From: UBA5072 sp041737175
Lineage (GTDB): Bacteria > Bacteroidota > Bacteroidia > Bacteroidales > UBA10428
DNA length: 64,000 nt
Direction: 5' to 3'
Assembly (NCBI GenBank): GCA_041737175.1
Contig: JBGSSF010000034.1
Coordinates: 353,618-417,617, forward strand
This document shows, piece after piece, positions 44,415 to 53,274 of the stretch. The notes under the pieces were generated by a model. That model saw nothing but the letters and a program-made list of their open reading frames with translations, ran no database searches and had not been told where the DNA came from. Made by a program: the position numbers and the translations under genes. Each line of letters opens with the position of its first letter. Positions within the stretch are counted from its first letter, which is position 1.

Positions 44415-45509
44415 ATGCATAAATATTTTAAACACAAACGCAGTAAACCGGGCGCTGCACCGGGGATCGAGCACGATGAAATTGCTGATCTTCCAGGTAG
44501 CTCTGGTAAGGTAGTTGTTACATGCATTGATTACAGTCCGGGTGAGGTTTTGGTGAGTGACATCGGCAATATAGAGGGCTTTCTCAGCTCCCATCGGCCG
44601 GAATGGACAGCTGTAAGGTGGATAAGTGTGGAGGGCCTTACAGATTTGCATGTTATTCAGGCTCTGGCGACCAAGTATGATCTGCACCCCCTTGCTGTGG
44701 AAGATATGCTGCAGCAAACCCAGCGGTCCAAAGTTGAAGCATACGGCGGCGATGAAAGTGAACTCATGGCGCGTTTGTTCATCGTCACCCACACCATGCA
44801 GATCCTTGAAGGGCATTTGCATCATGAGCAGATCTCCATATTCCTGGGTCATAAAACTGTTATGACATTTCAGGAAAGCCGCAACACTGCATGGGAAATC
44901 ATTCGTCAGCGAATCAAGGTCAAGGGTTCCCGGCTTCGCAACAGCGATGCCAGCTTTCTGGCATATTCACTGCTTGATGTCCTGGTTGATAATTGTTTTC
45001 CCATTCTCGAATACCTGAGTGACCGTGCTGAGGAATTGGAGACTCTGATTCTCGAACAACCCCGCCCCGAATTGATCAGTGATATCCATCAGCTCAAACG
45101 TGATTTGTTGATGGTGCGTTGGGTAGTGTGGCCTTTGCGTGAGGTTGTCTCCTTCCTGCAGCGGGAAACACACGAATGTATAACGGATACCACACGCATC
45201 TATCTGACGGATCTATACGATCATGTTGTGCAGATTATTGAACTCATTGAAACCTATCGTGAAATCGCCAGCGACCTTACAGAAACCCATATTTCATCGG
45301 TTTCAAACCGTATGGGAGAGATCATAAAGGTTCTTACGGTTATCGGAACGATTTTCATACCCCTGACATTTCTGGCCGGGGTTTACGGGATGAACTTCAA
45401 ATACTTTCCCGAACTGACGAAGATCTGGGCTTACCCCGCATTCTGGATGGTTTGTATCCTAACCGCCGGGATTATGATTTATTTCTTCCGGCGACGGAAA
45501 TGGTTGTAA
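44415..45509 (+). CDS. corA: CorA-family magnesium/cobalt transporter
   Basis: 364 residues. The signature YGMNF (GMN at 325-327) closes the first of two C-terminal helices (LTVIGTIFIPLTFLAGV and WMVCILTAGIMIYFF), and the chain ends in positively charged RRRKWL. The large N-terminal cytoplasmic domain (about 1-290) senses Mg2+. It forms pentameric channels in the inner membrane. No riboswitch is seen in the 186-bp gap. It is convergent with the barrel protein gene. Confidence 0.96.
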   Translation: MHKYFKHKRSKPGAAPGIEHDEIADLPGSSGKVVVTCIDYSPGEVLVSDIGNIEGFLSSHRPEWTAVRWISVEGLTDLHVIQALATKYDLHPLAVEDMLQQTQRSKVEAYGGDESELMARLFIVTHTMQILEGHLHHEQISIFLGHKTVMTFQESRNTAWEIIRQRIKVKGSRLRNSDASFLAYSLLDVLVDNCFPILEYLSDRAEELETLILEQPRPELISDIHQLKRDLLMVRWVVWPLREVVSFLQRETHECITDTTRIYLTDLYDHVVQIIELIETYREIASDLTETHISSVSNRMGEIIKVLTVIGTIFIPLTFLAGVYGMNFKYFPELTKIWAYPAFWMVCILTAGIMIYFFRRRKWL

Positions 45510-45513
45510 TGGT

Positions 45514-46260
45514 TCAGGGCTGTTCGTTCCGGGTGCTGAACAAAGAGATTGAAACGCCTGTGCTGAAACGAACCTGGTACATCTCATAGTCAATGTTGTC
45601 AAATTCAGGAACAAAGAGGCTCTTGAATCCAACCTGCAAACGACTCCAGAAATACAGCCTTTGATTAATTCCGTACCAAAAACCCAGCAACAGGCCACCA
45701 TCCCAGACATCCAAAAAATTGTTGAAATCATAACTGGTATTGGCAACACCCGGCAGGGGTGCGGTGTCAGTTATGGACTTATCATCGGAAAGCACACCGT
45801 TTGTCCCGCTGGTCCTGAAAGATCCTTCAAGAATTCTTGAATAGTATGCGCCAAGTGCAAGGGACCACCTGGAATTAATAGAATACTCAGCCAATACTGG
45901 AAATTCAAGAAAACGGAGCTCAACATCGGTGCTGGTATTCCCGGAGAAGTAAAGGATGTCCAGGTGATTATCGAAGTAGAAAGGCTGACTGCGAACATCA
46001 GCCTTGGCTGAGAAAGCCAGGAGATGATAACTGACTTCCAGGCTAAGGCTCCACCTGTTGTAAAGTTGATGACTGAATCCAAATCCCAGATTGGGATTAA
46101 TTTTTGGAGTGCCTTTAGCTCCGTCAGGAATATCTGAAAAAGGGAACGGTGTTGCGCCTCCCATATCTACTCCCAATGACGGATATACACGCCATTTGTT
46201 ATTCTGCGCCTCAAGCGATAAAGAAAAAAAGAGCGCCATCAGCAAACAGATACTCTTCAT
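45514..46260 (-). CDS. Outer-membrane beta-barrel protein
   Basis: 248 residues with a signal peptide (MKSICLLMALFFSLSLEAQ) and alternating beta-strands rich in aromatic residues (GFGFSHQLYNRWSLSLEVSYHLLAF, then GVSISLF at the end). It has the size of the 8-10-strand barrels of the PorT/OmpW-like kind; no precise family is clear. Follows the PCMD lipoprotein gene on the same strand after 33 bp, so the two are probably co-transcribed and could form a surface assembly. Confidence 0.8.
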   Translation of the reverse strand: MKSICLLMALFFSLSLEAQNNKWRVYPSLGVDMGGATPFPFSDIPDGAKGTPKINPNLGFGFSHQLYNRWSLSLEVSYHLLAFSAKADVRSQPFYFDNHLDILYFSGNTSTDVELRFLEFPVLAEYSINSRWSLALGAYYSRILEGSFRTSGTNGVLSDDKSITDTAPLPGVANTSYDFNNFLDVWDGGLLLGFWYGINQRLYFWSRLQVGFKSLFVPEFDNIDYEMYQVRFSTGVSISLFSTRNEQP

Positions 46261-46293
46261 TTCAAGTTGTGTAAGTTTTTTCAGGTCAATACA

Positions 46294-47340
46294 TTAATAA
46301 ACCAGTTCCACATCATCAACAAGGAGTGTGCTGCCGACGGCACCTGTAAACAAATCGCCGTCCTTGCTCGAGGAGAACACAACTGAGATGTGCGTGGGTT
46401 TTTGATCGGAAGAATAAACGAAAGGCAGTGAAATTTCCGTGAGTTCATCCTGCAGATCCCCTGAGGTCATTTCAGCACGGCCTATTTCAACAACGCCAGA
46501 TCCGTCACGCTTCTCAAGTATGGCATACCCTGTAAACATATCATTCCCCTGCAATTCAGTAACCGTGAATCCTCCGAAAATATTGTCAGGATTGTTCAGG
46601 GTGGCACGAACGTAAAGGTCGCCGGGTTGATAAGAGTACTTGAATTTGAAGGAAACGGGTCGCAGACTGAATGGAGTGCCAAAATGGGTGGCCTGCCTGG
46701 GATCAGTAGGATGATTGATAGCTCCGTTAATGTCGAATCTCCCGGTAAAAAGCGTTCCGGCAGTCACAGGAATGGCTGTTGCTCCGGTACTTATTTGCGC
46801 AACCGTATTATCTCCAATGGCAAGCGGTTTGGTACCGTACGTACCGTAAATGCTGGTTCCTTGATTGGCTGTGGCCCAAACTGTATACTCGGCAGATTTT
46901 CCCGGATCGCTGTAAGGATTTCCGTCCATGCCCACGGTACTGTACCAATCTTCAAAATCACGGTCTGGTAGCTGGTTGTCTCGCAAAACCAAATGGTAAT
47001 CAACCTGTTTCCCATTCTCAGCCGATACCGTAAACTTTAAATGCTGGTCAATATTGGGTATTGTAACCTGCCCTCCCGAGGCAGGATTGGATGTTGCTCC
47101 TGCCGGCAGGGCAAAACTCACGGTGAATTGCAACGGAAAAGAATCTGCAGGTATGCCGTTTGAGAAAAGCAGGTAAATGATTTTGCTTGAATCGTCCTGA
47201 AATACCTGGTCGATGGTAAAGCTTGACCTGTTCAAATCCGTCGCTGAAAAGTCGGTTATTTTGGTATCACTTGATGACTGGTCCTTTTCACAGGCTGTGA
47301 ATATTACTGCAAGAAGTACTGGTATTAAGATATTTCTCAT
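46294..47340 (-). CDS. PCMD-domain lipoprotein
   Basis: 348 residues. Lipobox FTAC (Cys17). An N-terminal Ig-like region (about 30-120, with ATSNPASGGQVTIPN) precedes the putative carbohydrate metabolism domain (PCMD): the block LPDRDFEDWYSTVGMDGNPYSDPGKSAEYTVWATANQG and the C-terminal ITLLVDDVELVY-type end are typical. These are surface lipoproteins that probably bind glycans. It lies upstream of the outer-membrane barrel gene on the same strand. Confidence 0.85.
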   Translation of the reverse strand: MRNILIPVLLAVIFTACEKDQSSSDTKITDFSATDLNRSSFTIDQVFQDDSSKIIYLLFSNGIPADSFPLQFTVSFALPAGATSNPASGGQVTIPNIDQHLKFTVSAENGKQVDYHLVLRDNQLPDRDFEDWYSTVGMDGNPYSDPGKSAEYTVWATANQGTSIYGTYGTKPLAIGDNTVAQISTGATAIPVTAGTLFTGRFDINGAINHPTDPRQATHFGTPFSLRPVSFKFKYSYQPGDLYVRATLNNPDNIFGGFTVTELQGNDMFTGYAILEKRDGSGVVEIGRAEMTSGDLQDELTEISLPFVYSSDQKPTHISVVFSSSKDGDLFTGAVGSTLLVDDVELVY

Positions 47341-47533
47341 AAGCTATCCGATTTCAAAGAATTTGCATTATTACTTAAAGTCAGTCGAATTCCTAATAAA
47401 TTCAACAGGTTCAAATCTATGTATTTTTTATGAGAATAATATTGCATCTGTTTAATCCCTGTTCCAACTGATGGATGCCACCAGGATTAACAGCAATAAT
47501 ACATATTTGTTTACAGGTTGTAAGGAGTATTGG

Positions 47534-47953
47534 TTAAAACCTGTACGTCAGCGTTATTCCGGCATGACCCGGTGCATAGTAGGCTCCTAAATCTATTTTA
47601 CTCAGTTTCTCCTGGTACTCCTTCATTCTTCGGCTGCCAATGCCGCTTAATACAATACCGGTTATGAAGGCTCCGCTGCCCACAAATGTAAGCGCCAATC
47701 CAACAGGTATCTGAACAATGCTTTCGAGGATATCTTCATCTTCCTGAGCATTTGACTTTTTTATACCTGTTTTATATATGATGAACCCGGCAACCGCGAC
47801 CGGAAGGCCAATAAAGCCGATAGTGGCGCCGGTGTTTTTCAGGTTCTTGTAATGATCGATCTTTTCCTGATAAAACGCCTGATCCTGGCACCGGATTTGA
47901 AAGGAGCTCGTGATCAGGATGAAAATGGTAAAAGTTACAGGTATTGATTTCAT
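47534..47953 (-). CDS. Small exported membrane protein, function unknown
   Basis: 139 residues. A signal-like N-terminus (SIPVTFTIFILITSSFQIRCQ) precedes a charged segment (ADQAFYQEKIDHYKNLK-like), then two hydrophobic helices (about 43-60 and 78-103) and a short C-terminus ending in AGITLTYRF. The ending in Phe suggests a relation to outer-membrane strands, but no family is recognised. It stands alone in its orientation, 193 bp downstream of the PCMD gene start. Confidence 0.55.
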   Translation of the reverse strand: MKSIPVTFTIFILITSSFQIRCQDQAFYQEKIDHYKNLKNTGATIGFIGLPVAVAGFIIYKTGIKKSNAQEDEDILESIVQIPVGLALTFVGSGAFITGIVLSGIGSRRMKEYQEKLSKIDLGAYYAPGHAGITLTYRF

Positions 47954-48066
47954 AGGTTTTGGTTTTGATGGTTTGATTTTAAGTTACAGATAAAAATTGA
48001 AAAACAGAACATGGAAACCTATTTTAAATTTATCCACCTTTGCTTATACATACAAGGATAATCATA

Positions 48067-49422
48067 ATGGAAACCAGACGAAGATTCATTAAACAGGTAA
48101 TAACCGGGGCTGCCGGCATTACTCTCGGCGGGACAGCTTTCGCAGGCTCTCCTATTAGTTACGGCAGGATAACAGGTGCCAACGAAAAAATCAGGGTCGG
48201 AGTGGTCGGTTTTTCCGATCGCTTTAAAGCATCCCTTTTACCCTGTTTTCTGGAACATGCAACAGAATTGAACTTTGAGATAGTTGCCCTCAGTGATATT
48301 TGGAGTGTGCGGCGTAACGAAGGGAAAGACTGGATCAAAGAAAAAGCAGGGTGGGATGTAGCCCTTTGCGCAAACAACGATGAGCTTTACGCCCGCAATG
48401 ATATTGATGCGGTCATCATCAGCACGGCCGACTTTCAGCACGCTCTTCACCTGGTTGAGGCAGCACATGCCAAAAAGGATGCATACGTCGAAAAACCTTT
48501 TGCGGAAACCATGAACGACGCCAGGGCAGCTCTGAGAGCTTGCCACGAAAGTGGCATTATTGTCCAGATTGGTTCACAGCGCCGGAGTGGCGCCAATTAC
48601 GAGGCTGCCAACGAATATATCAAATCGGGAAAATTTGGCGACATTGTTATGGTTGAGATGTGTTGGAATGTGAACCAGCCGGGACGCTGGCGCCGGCCTG
48701 CACTGGTTGCAGCTATCCGCGAACAGGACACTGACTGGAAACGGTATCTTCTGAATCGTCCCTTTGAGGAATGGGACCCCAGGAAATATCTCGAGTATCG
48801 GCTTTTCTGGCCCTATTCATCAGGTATTCCGGGTCAATGGATGTGCCATCAGATTGATACCGTTCACTGGTTTACTGATCTGAACCATCCCCGAAGTGTG
48901 GCTGCCAATGGCGGGATATACCAGTGGAAAGACGGCCGCACCAATGCGGATACGCTCACAGCAGTTTTTGATTATGGCTCGCCCTCCGATCCGGGAAAGG
49001 GATTCCAGGTGGTATATTCCTCCAGGTTCAGCAATTCAGCCGGTGGAACCAAGGAATTATACTATTCCAATGCAGGTATGCTGAATCTTGATCATAACTC
49101 AGTAACGCCTGAAGGTGGCTTGCGGAAACAAGAGGCAGATGACATGAATCTTGCTCCAAACCTGCTGGAATCATTTAAGCTGCCTGAAATTGACGTTGTT
49201 ACTGGCGCCAATACAAGCGGTGATCCGCTCACCTCTGCCCATATGCGTAACTGGATGGAATGTGTGCGGTTGAGGAAACAGCCCCATGCCCCTTTAGAGG
49301 CCGGTTTTAATCATGCCGTTGCCTGCATCATGGCCAATGCTGCTTACCGGACAGGCATGCGAACCACCTTTGATGAAAAAACACAGGAGGTTATGGCTGG
49401 GGGGAAGGTTTTTGTTTATTAG
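48067..49422 (+). CDS. Gfo/Idh/MocA-family oxidoreductase with Tat signal
   Basis: 451 residues from the ATG at 48067, which starts a twin-arginine signal (METRRRFIKQVITGAAGITLGG); an ATG at 48040 would precede it. The Rossmann domain begins at IRVGVVGFSDRF and reaches the family's EKPF (VEKPFAET); the C-terminal alpha/beta domain follows. Exported members use NAD or NADP-like cofactors carried in with them and act on sugars or glycosides (keto-sugar chemistry). Together with the DUF6807 gene 114 bp downstream, this is a recurring exported sugar-modification pair. A tandem array begins at its stop codon. Confidence 0.93.
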   Translation: METRRRFIKQVITGAAGITLGGTAFAGSPISYGRITGANEKIRVGVVGFSDRFKASLLPCFLEHATELNFEIVALSDIWSVRRNEGKDWIKEKAGWDVALCANNDELYARNDIDAVIISTADFQHALHLVEAAHAKKDAYVEKPFAETMNDARAALRACHESGIIVQIGSQRRSGANYEAANEYIKSGKFGDIVMVEMCWNVNQPGRWRRPALVAAIREQDTDWKRYLLNRPFEEWDPRKYLEYRLFWPYSSGIPGQWMCHQIDTVHWFTDLNHPRSVAANGGIYQWKDGRTNADTLTAVFDYGSPSDPGKGFQVVYSSRFSNSAGGTKELYYSNAGMLNLDHNSVTPEGGLRKQEADDMNLAPNLLESFKLPEIDVVTGANTSGDPLTSAHMRNWMECVRLRKQPHAPLEAGFNHAVACIMANAAYRTGMRTTFDEKTQEVMAGGKVFVY

Positions 49423-49470
49423 GGACAAGGGGACAAGGGGACAAGGGGACAAGGGGACCAGGAGACAAGG
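49423..49470 (+). repeat. GGGGACAA octamer array after the Gfo/Idh/MocA gene
   Basis: GGACAAGG repeats (period 8), about five copies, begin immediately after the TAG stop. Confidence 0.85.
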
Positions 49471-49482
49471 TTAAAAATAAAA

Positions 49483-49513
49483 CCCTTCAAGCGGTCCATA
49501 GACCCTTGAAGGG
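49483..49513 (+). repeat. 31-bp palindrome, copy 2, upstream of the DUF6807 gene
   Basis: Same 9-bp outer stem CCCTTCAAG/CTTGAAGGG and inner GGTC/GACC with bulged C as the copy at 26715-26745; only the loop differs (CATA for CTAA). It ends 23 nt before the ATG at 49537. Confidence 0.8.
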
Positions 49514-49536
49514 TAAATAAAGTAATTCAATCGGAT

Positions 49537-50589
49537 ATGCAGAAAATATTTTTTCACATCGTATTGGCTTTTTTGACATTACCTGTCATATCACAGCAAA
49601 AGGAGATTACCGAAAATGGCATTTTTATTAAAGTGGATGATCCCGGCCGTAAAGTGGATGTTTTTTTCGAAGGCAGGTATTTCACCTCCTATATTTATCC
49701 CTCAACACTGGAAAAGCCTGTACTCTTTCCGCTGACAACATCCGATGGTACGGTTGTGACCCGGGGATTTCCGCTTCAACCAAGGCGGGGAGAACGGGTG
49801 GATCATCCTCACCAGGCAGGCTGGTGGTTTAACTATGGGGAGGTAAACGGATTTGATTTTTGGAATAATTCATATGCCATCCCCGATTCTTTGAAGGCAC
49901 ATTACGGAAGTATCCGGCATATCAGGGTCGTTAAAACTGAAAGCGGATCAGACAAAGCCAGGCTGGTTGTGATGTGTCAGTGGGTGAATTCCCGGAATGA
50001 AGTTTTGCTTGACGAAGAAACGACTTTTGAATTTTCAGGTGATATACTGAGACGTCGTGTTGTGAGAACAACAAAGCTCACTGCGATGTGTGATACTGTT
50101 CATTTCGGCGACAACAAGGAAGGTTTATGTGCCTTGCGGGTTGACAGGGCATTTGAGGCACCTGCCGAAAAGCCGGAACTGTTTACCGATGCATCCGGAA
50201 ATCCTATGGCCATACCGGTTCTTGATAATGCGGGGGTTAACGGCATTTACAGAAACAGTGAAGGAGTTGAGAAGGAAGTGGTATGGGGTAAAAGGGCAAG
50301 ATGGATAAGCCTTTCAGCAAGAAAAGATAATAATGACATATCCATATGCATGTTTGATCATCCGGAAAACCCGGGTTTTCCCGCATACTGGCATGCCCGC
50401 GGTTATGGTTTGTTCGCTGTCAATAACCTGGGTAAAAAATGCTATGACAATTCTGAATCAAGTCAAATAACTGTTTTGAAAAAAGGAGAATCCATTACTT
50501 TCAGACACATGTTGCTGATAAAACGCGGAGGTTTCATGGCACACGAGGATATGGAAGAAGAGTTTAAGCAATTCAAAGATTTGAAATGA
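49537..50589 (+). CDS. DUF6807 (PmoA-like) exported protein
   Basis: 350 residues. A signal peptide ends near VISQQ. The domain shows RVDHPHQAGWWFNYGEVNGFDFWNNSYA and TVHFGDNKEGLCALRVDRAF, typical of the family named DUF6807/PmoA-like in sugar-catabolism clusters. Despite the PmoA label it is not a methane monooxygenase; its role in glycan breakdown is unknown. It follows the Gfo/Idh/MocA gene and overlaps the next gene by 4 bp (ATGA), so the three probably form an operon or nearly so. Confidence 0.85.
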   Translation: MQKIFFHIVLAFLTLPVISQQKEITENGIFIKVDDPGRKVDVFFEGRYFTSYIYPSTLEKPVLFPLTTSDGTVVTRGFPLQPRRGERVDHPHQAGWWFNYGEVNGFDFWNNSYAIPDSLKAHYGSIRHIRVVKTESGSDKARLVVMCQWVNSRNEVLLDEETTFEFSGDILRRRVVRTTKLTAMCDTVHFGDNKEGLCALRVDRAFEAPAEKPELFTDASGNPMAIPVLDNAGVNGIYRNSEGVEKEVVWGKRARWISLSARKDNNDISICMFDHPENPGFPAYWHARGYGLFAVNNLGKKCYDNSESSQITVLKKGESITFRHMLLIKRGGFMAHEDMEEEFKQFKDLK

Positions 50590-50921
50590 TCCTGATCCAA
50601 AACCGTTTTTCACGATGGATCCTGGGTCATCACTACAATGCCATGTGTGTATGGCCCATGCTTTTCATCAAGCCGGGTACAGACCTGTCGGGGTCTATTA
50701 CACTCAATCATGAACGGATCCATGCCCGGCAGCAACTTGAGATGCTGTGGCTGTTTTTTTTTCTGTGGTATGGAGTTGAATTCGTTGTGCATCTTGTTCA
50801 GCAACGTGATCGTCATAAAGCTTACCTTGCCCTGTCACATGAAAAGGAAGCTTTTAACCATGATGAGGATTTGAACTATTTGGGAAGACGAAAAGCCTAT
50901 GCATGGATGAAATACCTGTAA
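50586..50921 (+). CDS. Small HExxH protein, possible minimal metalloprotease
   Basis: 111 residues. The zinc-type motif HERIH (42-46) is followed by a hydrophobic helix (about 53-71) and by SHEKEAF (about 84-90), whose Glu88 could be a third ligand as in gluzincins. No signal or other domain is present. Such short HExxH-plus-ExxEA-like proteins are recurrent in Bacteroidota and are uncharacterised. It starts on the ATGA of the DUF6807 stop, so it is translationally coupled to it; the reason for the coupling is not apparent. Confidence 0.7.
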   Translation: MILIQNRFSRWILGHHYNAMCVWPMLFIKPGTDLSGSITLNHERIHARQQLEMLWLFFFLWYGVEFVVHLVQQRDRHKAYLALSHEKEAFNHDEDLNYLGRRKAYAWMKYL

Positions 50922-50927
50922 ATCGTG

Positions 50928-51536
50928 TTATAAGGTCTTTATTATCAAATGCTTATGCATGTCCTGCAGATCCGTGGGCCATTCCCCGTCCCAGGATACT
51001 TCAATGCCGATTAGTTTCCGGGGATGATAGTTTTTCGCAACTGTTTCTATATGGTACCGGAAGGTTTCATTTTTTGAAAGATTGCCTTTGAAGCTGTTCA
51101 GAATAGGCGTAACTGTGGGTTTGAACTCCTTTCCATTATCCATGATGTAACCGAAATCGATAATTTTTTCCAAAACAATGTCAGCGTCTTCCGGTGATGT
51201 TTCAGCAGGTGTCCAAACGTACCTGGGTGGAACGGATAAGGGGATATCTTCAAATACTCCACTGCCATTCCGTTTCTGGATCCTCTTAAGGAATACCCTG
51301 CATTTATGAACGATTACGTGTCTTTTGTTGATAATCCGGAGATGATAATAAACTACCTTGTGGCCATTATCCAATGTTGTCAGCTCGCCATTCTTATCAA
51401 GGATTTCCACGGTAAGGCTGCCGGGAAATATCTTCTTTCTGATCCAGTCGTTAAAAAGGGCAACAAGTATAACTCCGAATAAGCCCAGGGCTATCAATGA
51501 GTTTATAAACAAACTCCATTTTTCATAACTGTTCAT
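50928..51536 (-). CDS. Membrane-anchored protein of unknown function
   Basis: 202 residues from the ATG at 51536; an in-frame ATG at 51566 adds ten polar residues. One transmembrane helix at about 8-30 (WSLFINSLIALGLFGVILVALF) is followed by a soluble domain with beta strands (VVYYHLRIINKRHVIVHKCRVFLKRI), possibly an Ig-like fold facing the periplasm. No family recognised. It is convergent with the HExxH protein gene by 6 bp. Confidence 0.65.
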   Translation of the reverse strand: MNSYEKWSLFINSLIALGLFGVILVALFNDWIRKKIFPGSLTVEILDKNGELTTLDNGHKVVYYHLRIINKRHVIVHKCRVFLKRIQKRNGSGVFEDIPLSVPPRYVWTPAETSPEDADIVLEKIIDFGYIMDNGKEFKPTVTPILNSFKGNLSKNETFRYHIETVAKNYHPRKLIGIEVSWDGEWPTDLQDMHKHLIIKTL

Positions 51537-51632
51537 CGCAATGTTTTTGGTTGAACCGGGAATCAAATAACTTGTTCTGTTTTACGGGTAGTTTGATATG
51601 AAGTTGTAAACAAATTCAAAATTTTCAGATCA

Positions 51633-52091
51633 TCAGAAGCTTTTCTTTTCAATTTTCTGATGCACTTTCAGGTATTCACCCAATGCTGCAGAACCGTACC
51701 ATTCCAGAATATCCGTTTCGAATACCTTTTCTCTTATCGCCGGATCATTCATCAATAAAGCATTAGCTTCTTCCTTTGTTTTTAAATTCAGAATAAAAAT
51801 TCCACGATAGGATTTTGCATTTTTACCAAACGGACCTGCTACAATGAGCTTTCCTTTGTCAGCCATGTCCTGAATATTTTTCATATGATCGCTGAAGAGA
51901 GTATCCAGTTTAGCCTGATCAGTTATGGTGTTGGGGCCTGATTTCAGAACTACCAGTATATAGGATTTCATACCGTAATCATCTGCGCCGAGTGATTTGG
52001 CCAGAGAAGAGTCATACCGGGGATTTTCGGACTGTGAGAAAAGCTGGAGGTAAACAAAGAAGAAAAGGATTGTAAGTATTGGTTTTCTCAT
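51633..52091 (-). CDS. YciI-like protein with signal peptide
   Basis: 152 residues. A signal peptide (MRKPILTILFFFVYLQLFSQ) precedes a ferredoxin-like YciI domain with SDHMKNIQDMADKGKLIVAGPFGK (the His is the family's key residue) and FILNLKTKEEANALLMNDPAIREKVFETDILEWY. Cytoplasmic YciI homologues are suspected enzymes; this one is exported. It stands alone and is divergent from mnmH. Confidence 0.85.
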   Translation of the reverse strand: MRKPILTILFFFVYLQLFSQSENPRYDSSLAKSLGADDYGMKSYILVVLKSGPNTITDQAKLDTLFSDHMKNIQDMADKGKLIVAGPFGKNAKSYRGIFILNLKTKEEANALLMNDPAIREKVFETDILEWYGSAALGEYLKVHQKIEKKSF

Positions 52092-52170
52092 AGGTCTTAA
52101 TTTTAATCGAAATTAATAATAAACATGATGAATAATCTAACTTTAACCTGTTTTTCCGTTGAGTATTTTC

Positions 52171-53268
52171 ATGGCAAACTGTAAGCTGAATATTTCTGAT
52201 TTCCTTGATAAATCTCATACTCTGCCGGTCATTGACGTTCGATCCCCGGCAGAATTCGAACACGGACATATTCCTGGTGCCGTAAACCTGCCTCTTTTAA
52301 GCAATGAAGAGCGATCCGTAATCGGTACCCTGTACCTGCAGAAAGGATCTTCCGAGGCCATGCTGAAGGGTCTTGAACTTATCGGGCCAAAAATGAAAGA
52401 ATTTGCTTCCCTGGCCCTGCAAATAGCGCCTGACCGTCATGCTCTTTTACATTGCTGGCGGGGCGGAATGCGCAGCAACAGCATGGCATGGTTGTTAAAC
52501 ACCTTAGGAATACAAACAGACACTCTCGAAGGAGGGTATAAGAGTTTTAGAAACAGGGCTCATGTTTGCTTTTCAGAACCTTTTAACCTGGTAATCATTG
52601 GTGGCATGACCGGTTCCGCCAAAACGGATGTGCTGGAAGCGCTTGAATTAATGGGAAAACAGGTTATCCACCTCGAACGACTCGCCTGTCATAAAGGATC
52701 GGTCTTCGGAGGATTCGGAATGTCCTCTCAACCCACCACAGAACAATTTGAGAACAATTTGTTCATGCAGCTCAGGCAAATCAATCCCAGCGAGATTATC
52801 TACGTCGAGGATGAAAGCCTTGCCATTGGAAGGATTTTCATACCCCGGCCATTTTATGATCAGATGGTTTCAGCCCCGGCTGTGAACCTTGTCGTTCCGC
52901 GGAAGCAAAGAATCCAGCGACTCATGGCCGGATATGCAGGTGAAAACAAAGATCAGCTCATCTCAAACGCTCAAAGGATAAAGAAGAGACTGGGCCTTGA
53001 AAATACATCCCTGGTGATCGAGTCTATACAAAACGGGGAGATGGAAAAAGCGATAGAGATGGTTTTACAGTATTATGATAAATTATATGCACGCACTATG
53101 AGCCTGCATCTAAGGGAAAAAATGGGCGAAATCATGATTCACGATGAAAAACCCAGGGAAATTGCCAATATTGTAATTGCTTTTGCACAACAATCACAAC
53201 AATCACAACAATCACAACAATCACAACAATCACAACAATCACAACAATCACAACAATCACAACAATAA
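52171..53268 (+). CDS. mnmH: tRNA 2-selenouridine synthase MnmH (SelU)
   Basis: 365 residues from the ATG at 52171; a TTG at 52159 was not used. It has the N-terminal rhodanese domain with catalytic Cys (LHCWRGGMRS, about residue 95), then the P-loop GGMTGSAKT (about 144-152). It replaces sulfur of 2-thiouridine at wobble position 34 of tRNAs for Lys, Glu and Gln with selenium, using selenophosphate from SelD. selD starts 6 bp after the stop. The C-terminus is odd: Gln-Gln followed by eight Ser-Gln-Gln repeats (53188-53265), added by a 9-bp tandem array, after the ordinary ending ANIVIAFA. The length of the tail may vary between cells. Confidence 0.95.
   Translation: MANCKLNISDFLDKSHTLPVIDVRSPAEFEHGHIPGAVNLPLLSNEERSVIGTLYLQKGSSEAMLKGLELIGPKMKEFASLALQIAPDRHALLHCWRGGMRSNSMAWLLNTLGIQTDTLEGGYKSFRNRAHVCFSEPFNLVIIGGMTGSAKTDVLEALELMGKQVIHLERLACHKGSVFGGFGMSSQPTTEQFENNLFMQLRQINPSEIIYVEDESLAIGRIFIPRPFYDQMVSAPAVNLVVPRKQRIQRLMAGYAGENKDQLISNAQRIKKRLGLENTSLVIESIQNGEMEKAIEMVLQYYDKLYARTMSLHLREKMGEIMIHDEKPREIANIVIAFAQQSQQSQQSQQSQQSQQSQQSQQSQQ
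53188..53265 (+). repeat. In-frame 9-bp tandem repeat encoding an SQQ tail in MnmH
   Basis: CAACAA is followed by eight copies of TCACAACAA, giving 26 codons (QQ then SQQ x8) up to the TAA. The unit is a multiple of three, so changes in copy number keep the frame. Confidence 0.95.
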
Positions 53269-53274
53269 TTAATT

